A stretch of 64,000 nucleotides of DNA, from positions 1,945,762 through 2,009,761 of the forward strand of contig NW_020194667.1 of assembly GCF_002865645.1 (NCBI RefSeq). Reading direction: 5' to 3'. The notes under the pieces were generated by a model. That model was not told the origin of the DNA and made no database searches. It was given only the letters and a program-made list of their open reading frames with translations. This document shows positions 50,373-61,572 of this stretch, in pieces. A program made the position numbers and the translations under genes. This stretch comes from Hyaloscypha bicolor E (taxonomy: Eukaryota; Ascomycota; Leotiomycetes; Helotiales; Hyaloscyphaceae). Position 1 is the stretch's first letter, and each line of letters starts with the position of its first letter.

Positions 50373-50750
50373 TTACGAGTAGCGAATGGCCTCCTCGTCT
50401 CCCGCACTTCCCGCAGGAGGGCCAGGATTGGTGCAGCGCCCTGGAAAATAACCTTAGCCATCAGCCACAACCACCAAGCCAAAAGACCTAGGAATCCGAC
50501 ACACCTCGCCCCACCATCTCCCATCCCACCACTCTGGAAAAGAAAGGGGTTCGCTCACGGTAGCGGCGCATGCCATTCTGGGCGCCCACCCATACCGCAG
50601 CCACTCCAAGCACCGTCCCCAAGATACCGAAGGTGATCGCCATGATGGAATCCTTGCTCCAGCCCGGCTGGTCGTTGAAGATACTGGCGATTCCGGTGAC
50701 GTTAGAGGCCTTGACATTGACGACGATGGCGTCACCAAAGGCGTCGGCGA
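50373..50750 (-). CDS. Small single-pass membrane protein, 3' part
   Basis: Two minus-strand exons are supported: 50750-50559, preceded by an acceptor CTGCAG with a GCTGAC branch sequence, and 50440-50373, reached through a GTGAGC donor and TTTTCCAG acceptor. They encode ADAFGDAIVVNVKASNVTGI, ...NDQPGWSKDS, a hydrophobic segment IMAITFGILGTVLGVAAVWV, then GAQNGMRRYR and a short polar tail ending RYS. One membrane span with a basic cytoplasmic start. If the last intron is not used, the frame continues to a stop at 50488. The 5' exon could not be fixed, so the start is missing. No family recognised. Confidence 0.45.
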
Positions 50751-51099
50751 CTGCAGTTGCACATGTCAGCTCAGCGACAAGGTGACTTTGGATAATTGGC
50801 GAAGTGTGATGGATTGCGATGTGACATCTGAGATGGGAAGACGACGTCCCTCTAGACATTGGGAGTTGAAACGTGAGACGGAGACGGAGAGACTCGCCAG
50901 TTTGGTTACACAGGAGCTTCATGCTGGACGGTTTGATGGAATTGATCAGGTCAACACCTCTCTTGATGAGGTTGATCAACCCAATTGATCGTCGGATTTT
51001 TCTTCTTTTTTTGCGCGTTGTGAAATTCGAAAGGTCGACAAGGAAAGGTTGACAGTTCTCCGATTCCATCAGACCTGTCGTGCCATTAAGTAGCTGGTT

Positions 51100-51480
51100 G
51101 TCGTCGTGGATCTTAGCATTCTAGGAATCCTCACAGCGGCCTGACGTTCGAGCCCCGCGAGCTCGAAGGAAGTTTCATTATTAACCAAGCAGCTCATCGG
51201 GTCATGGCCAGCGGAGGAGTATTGCAAGAACATCCTAGGTAAACTCTCAACCGGAGAAAAAAAGCCAGCAGTCGACCGCCGTCATGCTCTAGGAATTCTC
51301 GGACATTCGAAGCCCGCGAGCTCGAGCTCGAAGCAAGGCTTATTATTACCCAGATAGGAAAGACTCTCAACCAGGTGGTGAGAAAGCCGCCGATTCGCTC
51401 CTGTGCACATTTAAAGGTAAAAAATAAGTAACCTAGCTAGTTGTGAGCTGAAGGTCTCGCTTGTCTAGGAATACAGCCAT
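51100..51480. repeat. Imperfect ~170-bp tandem duplication
   Basis: The sequence TCTAGGAATCCTCACAGCGG...CGAGCCCCGCGAGCTCGAAG (51,119-51,170) recurs as TCTAGGAATTCTCGGACATT...GAAGCCCGCGAGCTCGAGCT at about 51,289-51,335. Each is followed by AACTCTCAACC(G/A)G and a GAAA/GAGAAAGCC stretch. Copies differ by substitutions and small indels. Confidence 0.55.
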
Positions 51481-52740
51481 ATGCAAATCAAAGTCGCATT
51501 GCTAAGCGAGGCGCAATGAACGCGAAAACGCCAAACTGACGACGCAAAGCTCTCTCGACTGTACCGCTAATTGTTAGTAAAACCCTTGGGTTTTATTATA
51601 TTATGAAAGGGGGCGGTAGTGCGATTGATTTGAGCTACTATAGCCCTATATCAGGCTTATACTTATAAAGTTATTTAACGAGCAAAAATGCAATTTTCTA
51701 CCCTCGCACCTCGCCCAGCCCCTTCTTAATCACTCCACAACCACGCTTTTGAACCAAGTCTCATATACCGTTTTATGTGGTTTATAAGGCTATAGTCTTA
51801 CATTAAAGGGAGTTTAATTCTATGAAATAGGTGTAGAAACCAATAATATAATAACTTAAATTATATAAGTCCCCTCTTACTCTCTATATAAGGAGGAGTC
51901 TTTTAATAAAGAATTCGTGACATAGCTATTGAATTATTAAGATTTCGCACTAAAATTCACTATAATTTAAGCTTAAATGCCTGCCATTTCTCTAATTATA
52001 GAATTAATATGTCTCTAGCTTATAAGTCCTTATTAAAGAGGGAAGTACTAAACGCCCCAATCAATTTGAGCCCATAATGGCTTTAATTAAGGCTATTCCT
52101 ATAAGGAGGTCGTAGAAATTGGGTTTCTGGCTGATGCTTTTGCGCTCTCGCTTAGAAAATGCGATTTTGACAATTGATTGGCATATGGGGTGCTCCCCCC
52201 CCCCCCCCGCCCTAAATAAACGTAATAGTGGGCCCCCGCAAAACCAGCCTGGCACGGTCCAGTTGCCATACAAAAAAAACCCTGCACTTTGACCCACTGT
52301 TACATTTAATTGGGGGGGGGGGGGGGAGTAAGGTTTTGGGGCACCAGGTTGGCTCCTTGCCACCCGCGCGAAACGAGCGGCGGCGGCTACAGCCGCATGC
52401 GAAACAGCCTTCGGAAATGGATTTTTTTTTTAGCGAGGAGCACCACCAGGACACCAAAACGTGTTTTGCGCAATAGAGGGCCTGAATTGGTCCCCTTGAA
52501 TTCAAGTAGTAGGGAGCCGGATTTGGACCCCTTCAATTCTATAAAAAAAATATAAAAAAATAGAATGCTGAGCTCTGTTGGCCCCTTTGTAGTGCCACTT
52601 GTTCCTCACGATGTGCCATTCTACTTACTCAAGTAGTTCTTGTTCTTTCCACAAGACTAGACAAGGGTTTCTTGCTTGAGGAATCACTAAACCCCTGCTA
52701 GCGCTTGCAGCTCCATTCTGGCAATAAGCCTCCCGAATAG
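51481..52740. other. Intergenic, with AT-shifted tract and G/C homopolymers
   Basis: No gene seen. 51,580-52,060 is AT-shifted with RIP-like composition. Within 52,193-52,330 a run of about 15 C and a run of about 16 G flank sequences that are partly inverted copies: AAATAAACGTAATAGTGGG at 52,213 against CCCACTGTTACATTTAATT at 52,292. This suggests a small foldback or MITE of about 135 bp. Confidence 0.4.
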
Positions 52741-53039
52741 TCAACTACATCAGCCGACAGCTCGATGTTTCGAACGGGAAGATAGGAATATTGTCACTCG
52801 CATAACTTGTGGCGGGTGATAGTGGCGCCCTGAAGATTGCCAGATACGCCGCCAAGGTATCACCGTGCAGGAAAAGAATGTTTCTGCGAAACAGCGACCC
52901 CCTGTGCTGAGCGGCATATACCGATTCAGGGGAAACCCAAAACGGTGGGCACCTTTCTTATTATCGAGTCCTCTCTCTGAACAATTTTCAAACTTTCCAA
53001 AATTCACTCTGTCAAGCTTTCCCCCTTTCGCCATGAAAT

Positions 53040-55268
53040 ATGGCACTCTATCAATCTTTGAGCGTTGACGACAATGAAATTCGGCTCCTGAAGTTGCACT
53101 TGGGGGTAGCTGACGATCCATTGAGATGCACACTTTTACAAGTCTCGCTCCATCTTCATTACAAATACGAATACAGAGACTGGGGCACCGATCACGAATC
53201 CTTCACTCCGGGCGTGGAATTGGAGTCATGTGATGATCACCATCTACCATACGAAGCACTGTCGTACGAATGGGGTGCCGAGCCTTATGAGAGTCCTATC
53301 GCAGTCAATGACATTCCTTGGAAAATATCCTCGAACCTCTCTTCAGCTCTGTACCAGTTCAGATACCCTGATCGAGATAGAATACTATGGACCGATGCTC
53401 TATGCATTAACCAGGTGGACAGCGATGAAAAGAACGGCCAAATTCCTCTCATGACAGCAATCTACCAACAGGCACAACGAGTTCTCATTTGGCTCGGCGA
53501 AGAAGGACATGACAGCGACTTAGCCTTTGACACGCTCAATAAACTTGGAGGTGTTGAGAAACAATTCTCGGTCACTAAAGCACGTGGCATGGTTTCAGCA
53601 GGGCCACATTTCGATCCTTTCCGTCATCCATGGCCATACCCATACAGGGAGGAACTCGCTGTCCACAGACTACCAGACTTGACAAGATTCCAGGGACCAG
53701 AGTGGGTACAGGAAATGTTCATAGCGAACAGCGTTCTTGCCGATGAACTGGGTCTAGACAGCCCCAACAGCCTCAATTCCCGTCAATGGAGAGCCCTGGA
53801 GCACCTTTTTACGGAAAGGACATGGTGGAAGCGGGTTTGGATCATCCAGGAAGTGGCTTTTGCTCGAGATGCAATTGTGCATTGCGGCTCGAAGTCCATG
53901 CATTGGGCAACTCTCCATGATTTGTGGAGGCAAGAGTGTTGCCAGAGGAATGCCCGTTTGCATTATCTCCTGGGTGTCAGCGCGATTCCATTGGATATGG
54001 TAAGAGGCACGGTCAGGAACCCCATGCGCGCTCAGGGATACGAAGATATTCAATCATCTCTCCTGTGCTTGTTAGCGAAATATCGGACATGGAAGAGTAC
54101 TAAACATGTCGACAAGATCTATGCCCTCTTTGGGCTTGCTGGAATCTCGAAAGATCTCTCCATCGTACCCGATTACAACAAGCCAACGGCAGATGTGTTC
54201 TGTGATGTGGCCTTTGCAATCATAGAGTCGGATTGCAACCTTGATGTTCTCTCGCAGGTCCATCGTGTTGAAGACCGAGAGGCTGGCTGGCCTTCTTGGG
54301 TTCCAGATTGGAAAGACGACGGAATCAACTACCTCACCGACATAGATGGCGGACTCAGACCATTTCATGCGGGAGGCAGATGGACGGCTTCCTACGCACA
54401 GTTTGCTCCTGATTCTTCAGGAAGGCTACGAGCTGGTTGGAGACAAACGATCGACTATGCACGGAGTGGGGCTTGTGATGGTCTTGTTCGTCGTCCTATT
54501 CCATCCAATGAGTTTGGCAACCTGACTAGAAGCGCTCGTCCTGATCCAGCTGCAAGAACTTTGGCAATTGTGATGGTGGACGGAAGAACGGAGCTAAGGA
54601 ATCTCGACGAGCCCCGGTCCTATGCCACGAGGCTCGAACAGAACAAACTGGAAGTCAGAGGCACTATTTGTGACGTTATCCTCCACGTCTTGCCTCCGAT
54701 CCCAAAGGAAGAAATTAGGACTGAAGGTTGGCAATACTTCTTCCGACGATGGCTCGAAGTTGCCTTTCCCAGTGGCGATCGACCTTTGCCCAGCTATACG
54801 GTCGCAGGCATCCAACTCTTCTTGCTCACTCTCTTCCATGGACAGATGAGATTCCTAGAGGACCAAATTTGGTCCTTGTTAGACCCAAATTTCAAACCCC
54901 GCTGTTTAGAGTACTATGCCAGGAGATTTCTGGTTTGGATCGCGTTTCTTTCCGAAAGAGAGGCTGGACCTTCGCCTTACCCTGGCATCCCGGAGGATTT
55001 CAATCGCTGGATTGGGCCGAATGTGGATGGCTGGAGCTTTTGCACGACACTCAATGGAAACTTTGGATTGGTGCCACCAGGAACAAAAACGTTTGATACT
55101 GTGTGTATAATTCTTGGCTCAAGTGTTCCGCTTGTGCTGAGAAGGTATGATGGGAGAGAGGAGTGGGAGCAGATTGGCACAGGCTACTTTCACCATTTAA
55201 TGGGAGGAGCAGCTGCTGATCTGCTGACTGATGGAGATGCTCGTCCAAATGAGTTTATACTTGCTTGA
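53040..55268 (+). CDS. HET-domain protein (742 aa, single exon)
   Basis: One uninterrupted frame. HET-domain core motifs are clear: YEALSYEWG at 71-79, then a VNDIPWKISSNLSSALYQFR stretch, LWTDALCINQ at 116-125, and IYQQAQRVLIWLGEE at about 141-155. The block FTERTWWKRVWIIQEV follows further on. This is the long HET type (YxALSYxWG, W-D-LCINQ, R-VWIIQE); after it come IYALFGLAG and PDYNKPTADVFCDVAFAII, also usual in this subfamily. HET proteins take part in heterokaryon incompatibility, triggering death of fused cells. No stop, frameshift or RIP bias is seen although a Copia element begins about 160 bp after the stop. A second ATG 7 bp upstream is out of frame, so 53040 is the likely start. 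Confidence 0.9.
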   Translation: MALYQSLSVDDNEIRLLKLHLGVADDPLRCTLLQVSLHLHYKYEYRDWGTDHESFTPGVELESCDDHHLPYEALSYEWGAEPYESPIAVNDIPWKISSNLSSALYQFRYPDRDRILWTDALCINQVDSDEKNGQIPLMTAIYQQAQRVLIWLGEEGHDSDLAFDTLNKLGGVEKQFSVTKARGMVSAGPHFDPFRHPWPYPYREELAVHRLPDLTRFQGPEWVQEMFIANSVLADELGLDSPNSLNSRQWRALEHLFTERTWWKRVWIIQEVAFARDAIVHCGSKSMHWATLHDLWRQECCQRNARLHYLLGVSAIPLDMVRGTVRNPMRAQGYEDIQSSLLCLLAKYRTWKSTKHVDKIYALFGLAGISKDLSIVPDYNKPTADVFCDVAFAIIESDCNLDVLSQVHRVEDREAGWPSWVPDWKDDGINYLTDIDGGLRPFHAGGRWTASYAQFAPDSSGRLRAGWRQTIDYARSGACDGLVRRPIPSNEFGNLTRSARPDPAARTLAIVMVDGRTELRNLDEPRSYATRLEQNKLEVRGTICDVILHVLPPIPKEEIRTEGWQYFFRRWLEVAFPSGDRPLPSYTVAGIQLFLLTLFHGQMRFLEDQIWSLLDPNFKPRCLEYYARRFLVWIAFLSEREAGPSPYPGIPEDFNRWIGPNVDGWSFCTTLNGNFGLVPPGTKTFDTVCIILGSSVPLVLRRYDGREEWEQIGTGYFHHLMGGAAADLLTDGDARPNEFILA

Positions 55269-55424
55269 CCGAGATTGGGTGAGAGTTTGAGTGGGGATAA
55301 GGTTTTGGAGTAGATTTGAAATATGGTCAAATGAAAAAAGGGGTATCTTCAGATTTTTGGCTTGAACTTCCTTATTTTGTTGCGTTTCTACGTATATGGC
55401 ATTATTATCCAAATTGAATCAAAT

Positions 55425-55784
55425 TGTTGAACTAGCTAGCTTGACTAGCATCCATTCCTTCCACTCCAGGTTCAACCACTAATTCAGTTCGTCCGATTAT
55501 TGGGTATTACTTACGTACGAACATACTAATCGTTTATTAGTATCGCCATTCGATTACGTTCCTTAAACGTACGTTCAGGAATCAGATTGGTAAATCGTTC
55601 CCACCACCAAGTAAGTACGGGGTAAATCACATGGTGGGGTGGAAATCAGGAATATAGCTAGGGAACCCATTCCCTCTGTTTTTTATGGAATCACTCTCCT
55701 GTATCTAGTCAAAAGTAGTCATTCTACAGATTGTCAATCTCTAATATATTGATTTTCCACCGATAAATCGATCCCAGTTCAATA
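55425..55784 (+). repeat. 5' LTR of the Copia element
   Basis: Begins TGTTGAACTAG and ends CAGTTCAATA, where the final CA is altered to TA. Preceded by CAAAT. Confidence 0.93.
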
Positions 55785-55896
55785 GGTTATGAGCCCGGAT
55801 AGCGCCTACTAAGTGCTTTCACATGATCCTCAGGTCACGTGACCTCACTTAGTATTCACCTGTCCATTTCCGATTTCATCAAAATCGTTAATTCTA

Positions 55897-58800
55897 TTGA
55901 ATTGCACCCACCGTATTGGCCTTGCGTTAGCAGAATTCACCAAAAATACAGCCATTTTTGGGCAAAAGTTCTCTGCAAAATCCGCCATACCGGATAGCAA
56001 AAAATCAGTATATATTACCTATAAAGGAACAAAAATCGAACCTCTCTCAGATAGTAATATCTACTCCTGGATAGATAATACTATAAATATCTTTATTATC
56101 AAAGATCTATAGCAGTATATTAACCCAGATTAAGCTCCTGCTCTTATGGAATCGGCCCAAAAGGACGATAAAACGACTGCTCGTTAAGTAATAATTACTT
56201 ATACGGTACTAAATCTACTTATTACCTATAATACCTGGTAATAATTCAAGGAAATCAAGCTTATATACTAGATCTGGACCCAGATTCAAGCTAAAGCAAA
56301 CTAGCTAAAAGCTCAGAAAGAAGCTCTATACCTTTAATAGTTAGAAACTATTATATTTAATTCTAATAAGGGAATAGACGACTTTATTAACCGCATTAGC
56401 CGTAAAGTAGCTAAAATCAAGGATATAAACGGGTCGATTTCGGATATTTCTATATCCGGATATCTGATTTATGGCCTTCTAAAGAAATATAACTTTTATA
56501 AACCCCTCCTGAATTCCATTAGAGCTAATATTAATAAACTAAAGCTGGAATTACTCAAAGCAGACGCTTTTACTAAGAAGAACAAACTTAGGAATAAAAC
56601 CCCTAATTCCACTTTCGATTCTACTCTAAAAGTACTAGCTATTCAAGGAAATTAATCGGGAAATCAGCCCAAAAACAAGAATAAAAAACCGAAGTATTCT
56701 AAGGATTCAAATACCTATTATATATTCTATAAATATAAAGGGTATAATATTAAGAATTATATAAGCTATAAATTAGCTCAGGAATTCTATAATTCTAAAG
56801 GAAAAGATACTAATTTTACTAGTAAGGAGGCATCTTCTGATCCTAAAGTACCTATATATCCCAAAACGTATATTACTATAAAGTTAATAATTAGTACTTT
56901 CCTTAGTAAATAGTTATATAATAATAATTCTATGAATATCTGGTATATTAATTCGGGTACTATGAACCATTTTATGGGGAGTAAAAGCTTCTTTATTATA
57001 TATAAAGAGATTAATCCATTTCTAATTATCCTTAGTAATAAATTAATAATTCTTATTAGGGGTAAAGGAATTATTCTTTTAGCTACCTAACTAGAGCTAA
57101 AAATATAGCTTAATAATATACTTTATAGCCCCTAATTCCGGAATACTTCCTTATTATTAATTCCCAAAATTATATAAGCTAGAGATAATATTATATTTTC
57201 CCAAAAAAAATATCCGAATTATTAATAAAGGAATAACTATTATAACTAGTACCTTTAGCCCCTTTATAGGGCTATATTAGCTTAACTAATTTAATTCAGG
57301 ATATACCCTAAAAGTATTAAAATCGGAAGCTTTAGCTTCCCTAAAAATATAGTACTAGTAATATAAATATCTAAATATGAAGTATATCCTGAAATTAGTA
57401 AACTATATCTATAGGCTTTAATTCAAGAACCAAAACCTATTCGATTATAATCCATATAATATAAGTAAGATTACTAGGGCTAGTATAACTAAGCTATATC
57501 CTAAAAAACTACTTCCGGGAGAATATATTATAATCGACTTATAGGGGCTATTAAGGGTTCTATCTCTTAGTAAGAACTCCTATATACTTTCTACTACTTA
57601 TAAGGGTACCAAATATTATATAGTAATATATAATTCGGATAGAAAGGGCTACTTTATAGATCTTTAGTATTAAGTAATCTTCTCTAAAACCTAAACTGGG
57701 AATAAAATCAAGTACCTATACCTTAATAATACTCCAGAATTTATATTAGGATAAGTTAAGAACTAGTATAAATTAAAGGGTATTTGTCTGGAACTAATAA
57801 CTATTTATATACCTAAATAGAATAGTATTTCTAAATATAATATATATATGATTATTAAAGAGGAGTATATAAAGCTAGAATAATTAGGCTTACTATATGA
57901 GTTTTGGGAGAAAGTAGCTATATATGGGATTTATATCTATAATTAATACTACCTACCCAAAATCGGTATAACTCTATATAAAGCATTCTATAGGATTAAA
58001 CCGGACATTTCTAACCTATAGATATTTGATTTCTTGGTATATATCTATATACCCAAGGAAATAGCCTTATAGTATAAATATATAGCCAAGGCCTTTAGGG
58101 GCATTTTTACTAGCTATAATAGTTCCGGATATTATATTTAGAACCCGTATAAATAGATATTCGTTATTTCTAATTATTATATTATTAAAGAATATATTAA
58201 GGGAATATATCTCCTAAATCTAGTATCCCAGCTATATAAAAGACTAGTTAGTACTACTAAAGATTATAATAATACTTCTAGTAATAATATATATAATTCC
58301 GATATAATTTATAGAAATACTATTATTATTAATACTAGAAATTAATAGCTTAATATTTTATTAGAAAATAATTAAGAAAATCACTCTAATATTAAAGGAA
58401 ATACTATTTAAAATATATTATGTAACCAAATTAAGGGTGTTTCTAGTCTAAATAAAGCTTCTGAGTCTCTATTTGGGAATAATAACCAAGAATCAGAACT
58501 ACTTATAAGTGATTCTAATTCAGGTTCTATGATTTAGGAGGCGCCTATATCTCCCGAAATAGTTCTAGTCAGGAGTAAATTAATCCCTAGATATCCGAAA
58601 TCAATTAGAATTACCGGAGAATAGCCTAATCCTTATATTTTACTAGTTATTAATCAGAATACTAAAGCTTCCAAAATTCCAATATTAATTAATAAAGCTT
58701 TTACTAGCCCTAATGCCTATCTTTAGAAATCTTCTATTAGAAAGAAGCTATAATCCTATATATATAATTATATATAGGATCTAGTAATTAGAAAATACTA

Positions 58801-60206
58801 AAAAACTATTAGATATTACTAGTTATTTAAAATTAAGGCTAATAGGTACTATAAATCAAGGCTAGTAGTATAAGGCTATATCTAATAATATAGTATAGAT
58901 TATTTTGAAACCTTTATTCTAGTAGCTAGGCTTTATACTATATATATTATATTAGCCTTAGTAGCTAAATATAGGCTCTATATTTAGTAAATAGACATCT
59001 AAATAGCCTTCCTCTATAGGGAATTAGAAGAGAAGTACTATATAGAATAATCTCCTGGTTTTATTAAAGGTACTAACCTGATTTGCCGCCTATAGAAAAG
59101 CATTTACGGGTTAAAACAAGCCCCTAGGGTTTGGAATTAGGTAATTAATAGTTTTTTCCATACTATTAGTTTCTTGAGATTATTTTATAATCCAGTCCTA
59201 TATATATTTCAAAAGTATAATATTAATTAGCTGCCTTTTCTAATTACTATTTATATAGATAATATAATTATTATTAGTAAAAGTATGGCTCAAATTAATA
59301 AAATCAAGAAGTAATTCTATTAGAAATTTAATATAACTAATTTGGGAGAAATTAAAATACTTCTAGGTATAGAAATCATATATTTTTAGAACGGTTCTAT
59401 ATTTCTATACCAAAATTAATATCTTATAGATATATTCTAAAAGTATTAAATAGAAGGTTCTATTCCTATTTCTATACTAATAGCTTAAGCTACGGTTCTA
59501 GAAAGGAAAGATATTAATATTATAGAATATTAGAGTTATACGGAATTACTTATATGGCTATCCCTAGTATTAAGACCCGATTTTTGCTATATTACTAGGT
59601 ATTTGGGACATTCTAATTCCTGTCCTAAAGCCTCCTATAGCTCTATATAGAAACATATAATATAATATATTAAAAGATTACTTAATATAGGTATTCTATA
59701 TAATACTTTATCTAAAGAAGGACTTATTAGGTACTCAGATACCGATTATAAAGGCGATTTATAGGACCGCAAATTAACCTCTAGTATGGTTTTTACCCTA
59801 TTTAATAGAATAATTAGCTAGGCTAATACTAAATAGAAAACTATAGTAACTACTACTATAGAAGCGGAGTATATTGCCCTTACTCCGGTAATTAAAGAAG
59901 CCCTATAGCTAAAGTAACTATTTAAAGAAATATTGATTCCTATAGAACTAATCGAGCTAAAAACGGACGCTCAGGGAGCTCTTAATTTAGCTATAAACAT
60001 ATGATTTTCTCAGAAAACCAAATATATTAATATTAGATATTATTTTATTAGGGACTATATTAATACTAAGGATATTAAGCTTAAGTATATTCCTATACAG
60101 GAAATAATGGCTAATATTCTTACCAAACCATTAGCTAGACCCGCTTTTAAACTACTATATTTAAAGCTAGGTATTATTAGCCTTACTAATATTAAATCTC
60201 GACTAT
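55897..60206 (+). pseudogene. Copia gag-pol remnant
   Basis: The first 72 codons (55897-56112) are open and gag-like (FTKNTAIFGQKFSAK). Further on, recognisable landmarks are altered G-to-A on the coding strand: the zinc knuckle near 56,700-56,770 reads YIFYKYKGYNIKNY, with all Cys and His ligands changed to Tyr; the protease DSG motif reads NSGT near 56,950; an integrase region spans about 57,370-57,860; the reverse transcriptase shows IAFLYRELEEKYY and KSIYGLKQAPR, and its YVDD reads YIDN near 59,255; RNase H shows EAEYIAL near 59,870; and the C-terminus reads IPIQEIMANILTKPLARPAF. Many TAG codons stand where CAG or TGG is expected. Confidence 0.9.
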
Positions 60207-60218
60207 AAAGAGGAGGCG

Positions 60219-60578
60219 TATTGAACTAGCTAGCTTGACTAATATCTATTCCTTCTACTCCAGGTTCAACTACTAATTCAGTTCGTCCGATTATTGGGTA
60301 TTACTTATATATGAACATACTAATCGTTTATTAGTATCGCCATTCGATTACGTTCCTTAAATATACGTTCAGGAATCAGATTAGTAAATCGTTCCCACCA
60401 CCAAGTAAGTGCAGGGTAAATCACATAGTAGGGTGGAAATCAGGAATATAGCTAGGGAACCCATTCCCTCTGTTTTTTATGGAATCACTCTCCTGTATCT
60501 AGTCAAAAGTAGTCATTCTACAGATTGTCAATCTCCAATATATCGATTTTCCACTGATAAATCGATCCCAGTTCAATA
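60219..60578 (+). repeat. 3' LTR of the Copia element
   Basis: Same length as the 5' LTR; begins TATTGAAC (TG altered to TA) and ends CAGTTCAATA, followed by CAAAT. Confidence 0.93.
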
Positions 60579-60677
60579 CAAATTAAGACTTACTTTGTCC
60601 TCACGGTTCGAAGCTCTCAAGTGGTATGGCTTTTGACTTCTCAAGTTACCATATCTCCAGTCTTGGGCGTGGGTATT

Positions 60678-61564
60678 CAGTGTGTCAAATGAGTAGAGTA
60701 GAGTAGAGTAGTGAGTCCTACTGTGATGCGCACATTGACAGCGAGCGTCCAGCTGGATTTGGTAGCCTAATTGGGCTAGTGCTTATGTGGGATCGCATTC
60801 CCTAATTGGGACTAGTGCTTCCGTACATCCAGTGGAACGCTAGATTCTATATATGGAGGCATGCGAGCTTTAGAAATGGGTATCGATTAGTTTATTACTG
60901 AGAACTAGTTCTTGGAATCAATATACTTCCACGCTTCACTCCATACTTTACCTTGGATTCCACCTACCCTTACCTTGACTACTTGCGTAGCACCCTGCTA
61001 TTGTGCGCCTTACACCTACTCATACTCTACTCAGCCAAAATATATCCTACTTATATTCTACTCAATACTCATTAAGTATATACTTAAGTAACTTAAGTAG
61101 TGAGTCACGTGTAAGCACATATTATAGTACGCAAGTCCCCCGACTTAATTATTAGTTTTAAACTTACTTTAAAAGGCTATATTATATCTAAGAGCAAGCA
61201 GAAGTCAAATAAGCCCTATATATTCCTTTTCTCTTAGACTTATTATTTAGAAGTCATATATAATAAATAATACGTAATTATTATATTAAATTTTACTAGT
61301 ATAATAAGTAGTATTAGAGGAATTTTAAGTAATAAAAAAGATAATAAAGCTAACGAAAGACAATAAAGAGAAGAATTTAATAATATTTGTAATATAAAGA
61401 GAGATATTTAATAGAATAAACCACGTAATGAGTAGTTAAACTACTTAAGTAGTCTACTCTACTCTACTTAAGCTTAGTTAGAGGGGCTACTTATACTCTA
61501 CTCAATACTCAATGAGTATATACTTAAGTAACTTAAGTAGTCTGAGTATTCCTTTGACACACTG
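60678..61564. mobile_element. hAT-like non-autonomous element (887 bp)
   Basis: Terminal inverted repeats CAGTGTGTCAAA at 60678-60689 and TTTGACACACTG at 61553-61564. Flanks TGGGTATT (60670-60677) and TGGGTAAT (61565-61572) match at 7 of 8 positions, as expected for an aged 8-bp hAT target duplication. There is no transposase. The interior has GAGTA/ACTCT short repeats and an internal duplication: ACTCAATACTCATTAAGTAT at about 61,063 recurs as ACTCAATACTCAATGAGTAT at about 61,500, both followed by ATACTTAAGTAACTTAAGTAG. Confidence 0.75.
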
Positions 61565-61572
61565 TGGGTAAT

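Larger units (their letters stand above)
55425..60578 (+). mobile_element. Full-length Ty1/Copia retrotransposon, RIP-inactivated
   Basis: 360-bp LTRs lie at 55425-55784 and 60219-60578, with a 5-bp target duplication CAAAT at 55420-55424 and 60579-60583. GGTTATGAGCCCGG follows the left LTR (likely primer-binding site) and AAAGAGGAGG precedes the right one (polypurine tract). Domain order is gag, protease, integrase, reverse transcriptase, RNase H, hence Copia. Many in-frame TAG/TAA codons interrupt it. The LTRs differ at about 19 positions by eye, all transitions. Confidence 0.93.
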
